A stretch of 8,124 bases of DNA from Spirochaetaceae bacterium (GTDB taxonomy: Bacteria; Spirochaetota; Spirochaetia; Treponematales; Breznakiellaceae), in contig JAITRV010000051.1 in the NCBI GenBank assembly GCA_031288215.1, forward strand, positions 1-8,124, read 5' to 3'. The translations under genes were made by a program, and so were the position numbers. Numbering within the stretch: position 1 is the stretch's first letter; each line of letters starts with the position of its first letter. The notes beneath the pieces were generated by a model. That model was not told where the DNA came from, ran no database searches, and saw only the letters and a program-made list of their open reading frames with translations. Shown here piece after piece: positions 1-6,188 of the stretch.

Positions 1-1
1 C

Positions 2-1063
2 CAGCTCCTGGTGGGCATCATTACCCGGCAGATTTTTGTCGGCGGCGGCATGGACCTCTACGCCCCCTTCGGCTATGAACTTCCCATGGGCTTCAGCGGC
101 GGCCACGGGACGGCGGGAGTGGTGGGCAACTACTTTAAAGGCCTGGATCTTCCCTATTGGGAAATAGCCCAGGGGGTCACCACCACCACCGCCACCTTCG
201 GCCTCATCGGGGGGATGATCATCGGGATCATCGCCATCAACGTGGCCGCCCGGACCGGCAGGACCGCGATCCTCACCAAACCCGGGGACATCCCCCCGGA
301 TATGGCCAAGGGCTACCAGCCGGACCCGGCAAAACAGCAGAGTATGGGGAAAGAGACCACCATGAGTTCCTCCATCGAGTCCCTGACCTTTCATCTGTCG
401 GTGATCCTCGGCGCCTGCGGCATCGCCTATATCCTCATGAACCTGATCAAATACTTGAAGGTGCCCCTGGTAAATCAGATCCCCATCTGGGCCTGGGCCA
501 TCGTGGTCATGTTTGGGGTGAATTTCTGCATCCAAAAGATAGGGCTGGGGAACCTCATCGACAGCAAGACCAAATCCCGGATTTCCGGGGTCTGCTCCGA
601 TTACGCCATCACCGCGGCCATCGCGAGCCTTCCGGTCCAGGCGATTCTGGCGTATATTGTGCCTATCCTGGTGATGGTCGTTGTGGGGTATATCGTTACC
701 TATCTTTTCCTTTTTACCCTCTTTAAGAAATTTTTCGCCGACTGCTCTTTCGAGCGGGCCATTTCCCTTTGGGGCTGCGCCACCGGGGTATTCCTCACGG
801 GCCTTATGCTCCTGAAGATCTGCGATCCCGAGTATAAAACCCCCGTATTAAACGACTATTCCATGGGCTTTTCCTTAACCTCCGTCTCGAATTTTATCTT
901 GATGCCCATCACCGTCAGTATACTTTTATATCAGGGTTTTTTCATAAACGTCCTTTTCCAACTCGGCCTCCTGGTAATAGGGATGGTACTGCTTATCTGC
1001 GGCAACCAAATCTCCCGGGGACTGAACAACCCGAAGGCGGAGGTTGCGAAAAATCATGGATAA
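2..1063 (+). CDS. gltS: GltS-family sodium/glutamate symporter, C-terminal part (5' end outside window)
   Basis: This is the downstream part of an inner-membrane sodium-coupled glutamate carrier. The frame is open from base 2 to the stop at 1061-1063, so the start lies upstream; the GTG at 11 is internal. The best evidence is the family signature SGGHGTAG about 30 residues in, followed by an ATFGLIGGM stretch that matches the E. coli GltS helix after its SGGHGTG motif. By that alignment roughly 110-120 N-terminal residues are missing. About six further hydrophobic segments follow, with a polar cytosolic-type loop (KPGDIPPDMAKGY) between them. The part after the GGHGT motif is longer than in E. 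coli GltS, so this is a longer variant and its exact substrate (glutamate, aspartate or another dicarboxylic amino acid) is uncertain. The 3' half is visibly less GC-rich than the 5' half. The gene overlaps the hydrolase gene downstream by 8 bp, so the two are very probably co-transcribed. Confidence 0.85.
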   Translation, partial: QLLVGIITRQIFVGGGMDLYAPFGYELPMGFSGGHGTAGVVGNYFKGLDLPYWEIAQGVTTTTATFGLIGGMIIGIIAINVAARTGRTAILTKPGDIPPDMAKGYQPDPAKQQSMGKETTMSSSIESLTFHLSVILGACGIAYILMNLIKYLKVPLVNQIPIWAWAIVVMFGVNFCIQKIGLGNLIDSKTKSRISGVCSDYAITAAIASLPVQAILAYIVPILVMVVVGYIVTYLFLFTLFKKFFADCSFERAISLWGCATGVFLTGLMLLKICDPEYKTPVLNDYSMGFSLTSVSNFILMPITVSILLYQGFFINVLFQLGLLVIGMVLLICGNQISRGLNNPKAEVAKNHG

Positions 1064-2549
1064 GTCCCGTGCCGCCGGCTCTGTCGCCAGCTCTGTCGCC
1101 GGCTCTGTCGCCGACTATATAGACAGCATCGGGGAACTCCTGATGGGGATCTCCGACGCCGTTTGGGATTACGCGGAAACCGCCTTTGAGGAATACCGGT
1201 CCGCGGCCATCTTCAAGGAAACCCTTGCCCGGCAGGGGTTCACGGTGGAGGACAAGACCGGGGGAATCGATACGGCCTTCTGCGCCGGCTACGGCAGCGG
1301 GAAGCCGGTGATTGGCATCCTCGCCGAATACGACGCCCTGTCCGGGTTAAGCCAGAAGGCCCTGGCGCTTACGGAAGAAAAGCGGGGCGGGAAAGAGGAT
1401 AACGGCAACGGCCATGGCTGCGGGCATAACCTCCTGGGGGCGGGCGCCCTGGGGGCGGCCCTGGCGGTAAAGGAGTACCTTGCGGCGAATAAGCTCCCCG
1501 GTACCGTGAAACTCTTCGGCTGTCCCGGGGAGGAGGGGGGTTCCGGCAAGGCCTTTATGGCCCGGGCAGGGGTCTTCGAGGGGCTGGACGTTGCCTTTAC
1601 CTGGCATCCCTTTGCGGTAAACGCCGTCATGGAGATGAAGCTTCTGGCCAATTACCAGGTCCTCTACAAATTCCGAGGAAAAGCCGCCCATGCCGCCGCT
1701 TCGCCCCACCTGGGCCGCAGCGCCCTGGACGCGGTGGAGCTTATGAACGTGGGGGTGAATTTTCTCCGGGAACACGTCATCCCCGAAGCCCGCATTCATT
1801 ACGCGATTACCCATACCGGGGGCTTTTCCCCCAACGTGGTCCAGGCCCGGGGGGAAGTTTTGTACCTCATCCGTTCTCCCCGGCTGCCCCAGGTGGAGGA
1901 GATTTACCGGCGGGTGAACAAGATCGCCCAGGGCGCGGCGCTGATGACCGAAACGGACGTGGAGATTGAGTTTATCAAGGCCTGCGCCGATGTCATCCCC
2001 AATAAGACCCTGGGCCGCGTCCTCTACGATAACTTTAAAGCCCAGGAGCTTCCCCGCTATACCGCGGAAGAGGCGGCCTATGCGGCGGCCCTGGCAAAAA
2101 CCTCCCTCAAGCCTCCGGGCTCGGAGGCGGCCATGTTCCTGTCCAATGCGGGAAAGGAACAGGCGGAGTATGCCAAACGCCTCGGGGAAAAAAAGCTCTG
2201 CGATCTCGTCCTGCCCTTTTACGATGAAACGCCGGAGCCCGTTTATCCCGGTTCCTCCGACGTGGGGGATGTGAGCTGGAACGTACCCACCGCCCAGATC
2301 GCGGCGGCCTGTTACGCCCTGGGTACGGCGGAACATTCCTGGCAGCTGGTGTCCCAGACCCGCAGTTCCCTGGGGCATAAGGGGCTCCTCCTTGCCGCCA
2401 AAGTGATCGCCGCGGCCTGCGTGGATGTGCTGGAACATCCGGAGCTTGCCGAAAAAGCCAAAGCGGAATGGGAGCGGCGCCTTGAGGGCCACCCCTACCG
2501 CTCCGCCATCCCGCCGGAGGTAAAACCCCGGCCTATTGGAACGATATAA
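1056..2549 (+). CDS. abgB: M20-family amidohydrolase, AbgB-like (p-aminobenzoyl-glutamate hydrolase type)
   Basis: A cytosolic zinc-dependent amidohydrolase of 497 residues, close to the usual AbgB length of about 480. AbgB acts with AbgA in E. coli to split p-aminobenzoyl-glutamate, a folate breakdown product, into p-aminobenzoate and glutamate. M20 landmarks are in order: AEYDALSG (residues 90-97), GHGCGHNLLGAGALG (119-133) with the Cys122 and His124 metal-ligand pair, PGEEGGSG (157-164) with the catalytic and ligand Glu pair, WHPF (183-186), the dimerisation-domain AAHAAASP with His212, and the C-terminal SSLGHKG with His441. No key residue is missing. ATG 1056 is chosen because GGCGGAGG at 1036-1043 lies 12 bases upstream; the TTG at 1044 would have no space for a ribosome site. 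The start overlaps the symporter gene's end by 8 bp. No abgA partner is seen downstream, where a hairpin follows. Other N-acyl-amino-acid substrates are possible. Confidence 0.85.
   Translation: MDKSRAAGSVASSVAGSVADYIDSIGELLMGISDAVWDYAETAFEEYRSAAIFKETLARQGFTVEDKTGGIDTAFCAGYGSGKPVIGILAEYDALSGLSQKALALTEEKRGGKEDNGNGHGCGHNLLGAGALGAALAVKEYLAANKLPGTVKLFGCPGEEGGSGKAFMARAGVFEGLDVAFTWHPFAVNAVMEMKLLANYQVLYKFRGKAAHAAASPHLGRSALDAVELMNVGVNFLREHVIPEARIHYAITHTGGFSPNVVQARGEVLYLIRSPRLPQVEEIYRRVNKIAQGAALMTETDVEIEFIKACADVIPNKTLGRVLYDNFKAQELPRYTAEEAAYAAALAKTSLKPPGSEAAMFLSNAGKEQAEYAKRLGEKKLCDLVLPFYDETPEPVYPGSSDVGDVSWNVPTAQIAAACYALGTAEHSWQLVSQTRSSLGHKGLLLAAKVIAAACVDVLEHPELAEKAKAEWERRLEGHPYRSAIPPEVKPRPIGTI
1074..1112 (+). 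repeat. Triplicated 12-bp repeat at the 5' end of the abgB-like gene
   Basis: Three head-to-tail 12-bp units with the pattern GCC(G/A)GCTCTGTC are followed by a further GCC. Only one base differs among the units. The repeat is in frame and codes for alternating A-(G/S)-S-V tetrads at residues 7-19, ahead of the conserved start of the catalytic domain (YIDSIGELL). It probably arose by slippage and lengthens the N-terminus. Confidence 0.8.
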
Positions 2550-2576
2550 CCCTCCCGGGGCCTCTTGTCCCCGTCT

Positions 2577-2610
2577 TAAACCCCTCCCCCGTTTTTGGGG
2601 GAGGGGTTTA
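2577..2610 (+). terminator. Strong hairpin after the gltS-abgB unit
   Basis: The arms TAAACCCCTCCCCC (2577-2590) and GGGGGAGGGGTTTA (2597-2610) pair perfectly over 14 bp around a GTTTTT loop. It lies 28 bp after the abgB stop and before the next unit's promoter. The 3' side is only TTTA and then GC-rich sequence, so the classic U-run is weak. It may terminate partly, need a factor, or act as an RNA 3'-end stabiliser. Confidence 0.65.
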
Positions 2611-2644
2611 CGCAACAGGGACCCTGCCGATGCCCTGGCACCTC

Positions 2645-2673
2645 TTGATTTTTTATCAAATTTATAGTACAAA
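2645..2673 (+). promoter_or_regulatory. Putative promoter of the VWA/pallilysin-like unit
   Basis: TTGATT (2645-2650) and TACAAA (2668-2673) are separated by 17 bp and each matches four of six sigma-70 consensus bases. They sit in the only AT-rich stretch between the upstream hairpin and the next start codon. A start site near 2680 would give a leader of about 13 nt, covered by the purine-rich ribosome site. TATAGT at 2663-2668 is an alternative -10 element, but its spacing to TTGATT would be only 12 bp. Confidence 0.45.
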
Positions 2674-2692
2674 TCTATTAAGGGGGGGAGCG

Positions 2693-3262
2693 ATGAAAGT
2701 ACGGATTCCGGTATTGTTCTGGGTGTTCCTGTTTTTTCCCCGGCTCCTTCCGGGGGAAGACGGGCGGACCGAGCCGGTGAGTATATATCTTATTTTTGAC
2801 GGCTCTTCGATGGCAAAGAGCGGGCTGGATGGCGCGGTGCAATGGATCGGCGCCACGGTGATCGATACCATGCTCCGGGAGGGGGATGCGCTTTCCCTGT
2901 GGATCACCGGGGGAGGCCCCGGCCCGGTCTTTTCCGAGGTCCTGAGCGGGGCCGCCGGGAAGGACCGGATCAAGGAACTGCTCCGGTCCGCGGTTCCCGG
3001 GGAGGGCCGGGCGGATTATGCCGGGGCCCTCCGGGAGGCGGCGGCCCGGGTCCGGGAGGGGAGGGGGCTTTCCTATACCCTCCTTATTACCGGCACCGCG
3101 GAGGGGAATCCCCGGGGAAGCCCCTCCCGGGAACGGGACGCGGCGGAGTTGCTGCGCTATTCCCGGGTGCTGGAGTTCTCAGGCTGGCGGGCCCAGGTGG
3201 TAGGTCTGGGCATCACGTCCCGGGTACAAGCGGCTGCCTCCGCCTATATGGCGGGGGGATAG
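2693..3262 (+). CDS. Exported VWA-like protein, Tp0750-type, with degenerate metal site
   Basis: A small (189 aa) exported protein. Residues 1-20 form a signal peptide (MKVRI, then VLFWVFLFF), without a lipobox cysteine. The rest resembles a von Willebrand factor A fold: a first beta strand VSIYLIFDGSSM (29-40), where the DxSxSM metal motif normally lies, an amphipathic helix, the strand DALSLWIT (65-72) and the hydrophobic strand SYTLLITG (127-134). The metal motif is degenerate: DGSSM is one residue short, and the usual DG after the LLIT strand reads GT. T. pallidum Tp0750 is a VWA protein co-transcribed with Tp0751; the gene downstream here is Tp0751-like, which is the main reason for this call. 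ATG 2693 is preferred to the ATG at 2630 because it follows a purine-rich site (AGGGGGGGAG, 2681-2690) and begins a proper signal peptide. At 189 aa it covers little more than a VWA domain. Function unknown. Confidence 0.65.
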   Translation: MKVRIPVLFWVFLFFPRLLPGEDGRTEPVSIYLIFDGSSMAKSGLDGAVQWIGATVIDTMLREGDALSLWITGGGPGPVFSEVLSGAAGKDRIKELLRSAVPGEGRADYAGALREAAARVREGRGLSYTLLITGTAEGNPRGSPSRERDAAELLRYSRVLEFSGWRAQVVGLGITSRVQAAASAYMAGG

Positions 3263-3290
3263 CCGGTCCCGTGGATTCAGAGGAGGCGTC

Positions 3291-4820
3291 GTGAAAGGTA
3301 CTACCTTCAAATGGCGGAGCTTGACCGTTTTCTTACTCATTGGGCTGGGGATCGCCGCGATGATCTTCCTGCCGGGGGATTTTTTCTATTCCCAAAATGC
3401 CGTGAAGGCGGGGCAGCCCCGGATCGTGCTGCCCGGCATAGGGGTGGGGAGCCGGGAAGACGGGAGGGGCGGTCCGGCGCCGGAAGGACGCCCCCAGGCC
3501 CTCCTGATCCCCCTGTCTCAGGGGGAGACCGTAGCGGCCATGCTGACCCTGAATTTTGACGATGACCCCCAGGACGAGCAGATTCTGGTCTGCCGGAATT
3601 TCTTGAAACCCGATATGCCGATCTACGTGATCTATGCCGATTTCGAGCCCCTTGGGGGCTACAGACGGGTATGGACGGCCCGGACCGTTGCCGCCAGTCC
3701 GGGAACCATCACCCTTACAACCATGGATGTCATCGGCGACGGGGGGATCTGTGTCCTGCTGCGGAGCTTGGGCACCGGGGGGGAAGAAACCCTGACCATC
3801 CTCCGGAAAACTCCCGCTTCGGCGGACCTGAAAACGACGGCGCCCTTCAACAAGATCGCCGAATTGCGGATTGAAGGCTCCATCACCCTGGAGGAGGCGG
3901 ATCAGGCCCGGGAAGGAATCCGGGGGCAGCCGATGAGGATTGCCGCCTACGGCCGGAATTATGAATCCCCCAATCCCCTGGATCGGGTGGAACTGGTCTA
4001 TACCTATAATTCCCCCAGCGGCCTTTACGAGCAGAGCCAATTGGTCAATATACCGGGCGCCCAGATTGAACAGCGCCTGATCCAGGAACTGTTAAACGGG
4101 GGAACCGGGGAATTTGAGCAGTTCATGGGCGGTCTGTGGTACTTTCTTAAATCCGGGGTCCCCGATCCTGAACAGTACATCTATTTTGATACCTTAAACC
4201 GGGAAATCGTCTTCTACGGGGATGAGACCGAACAGATCTTTGCCTGGGACCGGTCAAACAACACCCGGTATGGGGTGTATATATCCACCCAAAATCAGTC
4301 CGTTACCACCCTCAAACGGTTCATCGATGTGGAGCTTGATTCCCTGAACAGCCTGCGGGTCCGGGTTATTGAGGATGTCAGGCTCAAGATCGGGGTCAGC
4401 ACCACCTGGGACGGCTACTACCGGAAGGCCGGGACCTTCGATACGGAAGCGGCAGCCCCGGCGCCCCCCGTGGCGGCCCACATTGAAGCCGTCTACCACG
4501 GCGCCATCGGAACCATGTCCTTCTACCGGGACGGTACCTACGCATTGCTCCCCGGCGGGGGAGGGGCGCAAGGGGGGGCCTACGCCTTTTTCCGCCTTGA
4601 GGGGGATACCTTTTTAGAACTCAGGCCCTCCCCGGAAGGCCGGGAGGTTTACCGCCTCCGCCCCGGAAACGGGGAAGCCGGTTCCGCCCCCCCTCCCCCG
4701 GAAAGCGCCCCGGAATTTCCCTACCCAACCTTTACCCTGAACCGGATCCGCCTGAGCGTCCGGGGCATCCAGGAACTCCACGATCGCCCCATCGTCCTCT
4801 CCCGTGCCGCCCCGCGGTAG
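3291..4820 (+). CDS. Pallilysin-related (Tp0751-like) membrane-anchored protein
   Basis: A 509-residue protein with one N-terminal membrane anchor or uncleaved signal (about 9-30), so the rest should face the periplasm or outer surface. Residues 75-175 form a beta-rich region with an acidic FDDDPQDEQ segment. Residues 270-380 resemble, from memory of the family, the C-terminal lipocalin-like domain of T. pallidum Tp0751: GGLW (280-283), YFD followed by EIVFYGDETEQIF (305-317), VRVIEDVRLKIG (357-368) and TWDGYYRK (372-379), where Tp0751 has VRAVEDVARLKIG and a WDGQY ending. Tp0751 is about 237 aa, so this protein has extra N-terminal and C-terminal regions; residues 400-500, split by a Pro-rich stretch, may form a second small beta domain. 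The HEVIH of Tp0751 aligns with LNSLR here, so there is no zinc-protease motif. The GTG start follows AGGAGG (3281-3286) by 4 bases, 28 bp after the VWA-like gene; one operon is likely. Tp0751 binds host proteins; this role cannot be assumed here. Confidence 0.75.
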   Translation: MKGTTFKWRSLTVFLLIGLGIAAMIFLPGDFFYSQNAVKAGQPRIVLPGIGVGSREDGRGGPAPEGRPQALLIPLSQGETVAAMLTLNFDDDPQDEQILVCRNFLKPDMPIYVIYADFEPLGGYRRVWTARTVAASPGTITLTTMDVIGDGGICVLLRSLGTGGEETLTILRKTPASADLKTTAPFNKIAELRIEGSITLEEADQAREGIRGQPMRIAAYGRNYESPNPLDRVELVYTYNSPSGLYEQSQLVNIPGAQIEQRLIQELLNGGTGEFEQFMGGLWYFLKSGVPDPEQYIYFDTLNREIVFYGDETEQIFAWDRSNNTRYGVYISTQNQSVTTLKRFIDVELDSLNSLRVRVIEDVRLKIGVSTTWDGYYRKAGTFDTEAAAPAPPVAAHIEAVYHGAIGTMSFYRDGTYALLPGGGGAQGGAYAFFRLEGDTFLELRPSPEGREVYRLRPGNGEAGSAPPPPESAPEFPYPTFTLNRIRLSVRGIQELHDRPIVLSRAAPR

Positions 4821-4837
4821 GAAGGGGAGGGGAGGGG
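4820..4837 (+). other. G-tract motif filling the convergent gene junction
   Basis: The 17 bp between two convergent stop codons read as GG-AA-GGGG-A-GGGG-A-GGGG on the + strand. Four G-runs with 1-2 base loops could fold as a two-layer G-quadruplex in the + strand transcript or DNA. No ordinary hairpin terminator is visible on either side, so this may be what slows or separates the two transcripts. That role is inferred only. Confidence 0.35.
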
Positions 4838-5812
4838 CTATTCAGCGGCAATCGGGAAGGATTCAAACCCCGCGTCCCGGAGGAGAAAACTCGTGCGGTT
4901 GATATCTTCCCCGGGAGGGACGGTTACCGCCCAGAAATCGGCGCCGTTTATCCTGTTATGGGTGAGTTCCGCCGGAAATCCCGCGCTTTTCAGCCGGGCC
5001 GCCTGGGCCCGGGCGTTTTCTTCCCGGCTGAAGTAGCCGGTTTGCAGGAAGGCCGTGCCGGTCCGGCCGGGAGACGGGGCCGGAGGGGCAGGGGAGGCGG
5101 CGGCCGGAACCGGGGCGCTTTCCGGGATTGGGACCGGCGGCCCCAGGGCAAAGGCCTCCCGGCCGGGGAAGAGAAACCAGAGGGCCTGGGGAGCGGCCTG
5201 AACCGGGCCGTCCCCCCCGGCGATCCGGGCCTCGGGGCTTGCGGGGCATTCCGCCCTGAGCCGGGAGCGGTATCCCTCATCCCCGGAAATCCGCCAGAGG
5301 GTATAGTAGATGGCGGCCTTCCGCCCGCCGAAGGCCGCGTCGGCGGCGAGGCTTTCCAGGGCGGCCTGCTCCCCCGAACGGAAGCCCTCAAGCTGGGCCC
5401 CCAGGTACCGGGCGTCCCGGAGGCTCTCCGGGTCCCGGCCGGTGAGGAGTACCGTTTTCAGGGCCCCCTCGGCCTTGTCCGGTTCCCCCAGGGCAATAAA
5501 GCACCGGGCCCCCTCCACCAGGGCGGCGTCATCCCGCCGGTCCGGGACGGCAAAGGCCGCGTCCATCCAGGTCCGGGCGGCGGCCTCGATGTTCCCCGAA
5601 AGCCGCAGGAGCCGGGCCAGGCGGAGCAGGGTCCCGTGGCGCGCCGTTCCGGTATAGCCCGGAGCGGCCAGTTTTCCTTCCAGTTCCCGGATCTCCGCCG
5701 CCAGCAGGGTGGGGACCGCCGCGCTCTGAGCCCGGAGGCTTCCCTGCCCCGGCAGGGCGAGGAGCAACAGGCCCAGGAGCAGCAGGAGCCGGGGGAACCT
5801 AATCGATCCCAT
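4838..5812 (-). CDS. Secreted SPOR-domain protein with helical-repeat region
   Basis: A 324-residue exported protein. Residues 1-29 are a Leu-rich signal peptide with a likely cut after LRAQS. Residues 35-195 are helical and Ala/Leu-rich and resemble TPR-type repeats (for example HGTLLRLARLLRLSGNIEAAARTW, split here at LLR/LSG, and CFIALGEPDKAEGALKTVL). A Pro/Ala-rich linker covers 225-250. A SPOR domain lies at about 253-323, with AFLQTGYFSREENARAQAA and a matching FWAVTVPPGE strand. SPOR domains bind glycan strands lacking peptide stems, so a periplasmic peptidoglycan-associated role is likely. Start choice: ATG 5812 begins a clear signal peptide and has AAGGCGG five bases upstream. The longer reading from 5917 would add an Arg-rich head out of step with export. 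It overlaps the LapA-type gene by 14 bp and ends 17 bp from the convergent pallilysin-like gene. Specific function unknown. Confidence 0.75.
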   Translation of the reverse strand: MGSIRFPRLLLLLGLLLLALPGQGSLRAQSAAVPTLLAAEIRELEGKLAAPGYTGTARHGTLLRLARLLRLSGNIEAAARTWMDAAFAVPDRRDDAALVEGARCFIALGEPDKAEGALKTVLLTGRDPESLRDARYLGAQLEGFRSGEQAALESLAADAAFGGRKAAIYYTLWRISGDEGYRSRLRAECPASPEARIAGGDGPVQAAPQALWFLFPGREAFALGPPVPIPESAPVPAAASPAPPAPSPGRTGTAFLQTGYFSREENARAQAARLKSAGFPAELTHNRINGADFWAVTVPPGEDINRTSFLLRDAGFESFPIAAE

Positions 5813-6137
5813 AGGGGCCGCCTTGGGAGAAATTTCCCCCCTCCGCCGCCTCCGCCGGGGCGGGTTCTTTCCCCCCTTTTTTCCGGCCCCTCCGGCGGCG
5901 GCTTGGCTTTGCCTCAAGGGAACCGGGGGGCTGGGGCTTCCTGAAGCGCAGGGAAACTATCAGGGGGATGGTGCAGAGCATGCCCGCTACAAAGGCGGAA
6001 AAGGCGGTAAGGTAAATAGGCACCGCTTCAATGGTGGTAAATCCAAAGGAAATATCGCAACGATTCTCCAGATTAAGGCCGATAAAGACCAGGAGGATCC
6101 CGAAAAGGATAACAAAACCAATCATTCGCCAAGGCAT
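5799..6137 (-). CDS. LapA-domain (DUF1049) two-helix inner-membrane protein
   Basis: A 112-residue membrane protein with the LapA/DUF1049 layout: a first helix at 5-22 (MIGFVILFGILLVFIGLNL), a short polar link NLENRCDISFGF typical of the family, a second helix at 40-64, and a soluble tail. The family includes E. coli LapA, which works with LapB in lipopolysaccharide assembly. Spirochaetes such as Treponema mostly lack classical LPS, so the role here is open. The tail is very basic (SRRRRGRKKGGK, 79-90) and then Ala/Gly/Pro-rich, which fits a cytosolic location. Start ATG 6137 is preferred over the ATG at 6152 because AAGGAGG ends five bases before it. It is 29 bp downstream of the miaB stop, and its 3' end overlaps the SPOR-domain gene by 14 bp, which suggests translational coupling. 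The first half is much less GC-rich than the tail. Confidence 0.75.
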   Translation of the reverse strand: MPWRMIGFVILFGILLVFIGLNLENRCDISFGFTTIEAVPIYLTAFSAFVAGMLCTIPLIVSLRFRKPQPPGSLEAKPSRRRRGRKKGGKEPAPAEAAEGGNFSQGGPYGID

Positions 6138-6142
6138 AACGC

Positions 6143-6149
6143 CCTCCTT
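6143..6149 (-). promoter_or_regulatory. Ribosome binding site fixing the LapA-type start
   Basis: AAGGAGG on the - strand, with a 5-base spacer (GCGTT) before ATG 6137. If the upstream ATG 6152 were the start, this site would fall within the coding sequence and no comparable site precedes 6152. Confidence 0.8.
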
Positions 6150-6162
6150 CATACCGTTCTGT

Positions 6163-6188
6163 CGGATTATTCCGCCGGATTATTCCGC
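6163..6188 (-). repeat. 13-bp tandem duplication at the miaB stop codon
   Basis: The 13-mer CGGATTATTCCGC (+ strand) occurs twice head to tail at 6163-6175 and 6176-6188. On the - strand each copy contains GCGGAATAATCC. The miaB TAA at 6169-6167 is in the downstream copy as read on the - strand, and 13 is not a multiple of 3, so the duplication shifts frame and probably redefined the protein's last residues. Confidence 0.75.

Noticed and set aside
1347..2672. A 441-residue open frame on the - strand opposite the abgB-like gene
   Set aside because: It mirrors a gene with complete family motifs, has no recognisable domain, and is rich in Gly/Arg/Pro as expected from the reverse strand of GC-rich coding DNA.
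4555..4579. G-tract cluster in the pallilysin-like gene as a regulatory quadruplex
   Set aside because: It encodes a plain Gly-rich turn (GGGGAQGG), and G-runs are common in this composition.
5813..5917. Longer N-terminus for the SPOR-domain protein starting at 5917
   Set aside because: It would place 35 Arg/Gly/Lys-rich residues before a clear signal peptide and overlaps the LapA-type coding region in another frame.
4958..5944. A 328-residue + strand frame opposite the SPOR-domain gene
   Set aside because: Low-complexity Gly/Arg/Pro translation with no signal peptide or domain; the opposite strand has a signal peptide and a SPOR domain.
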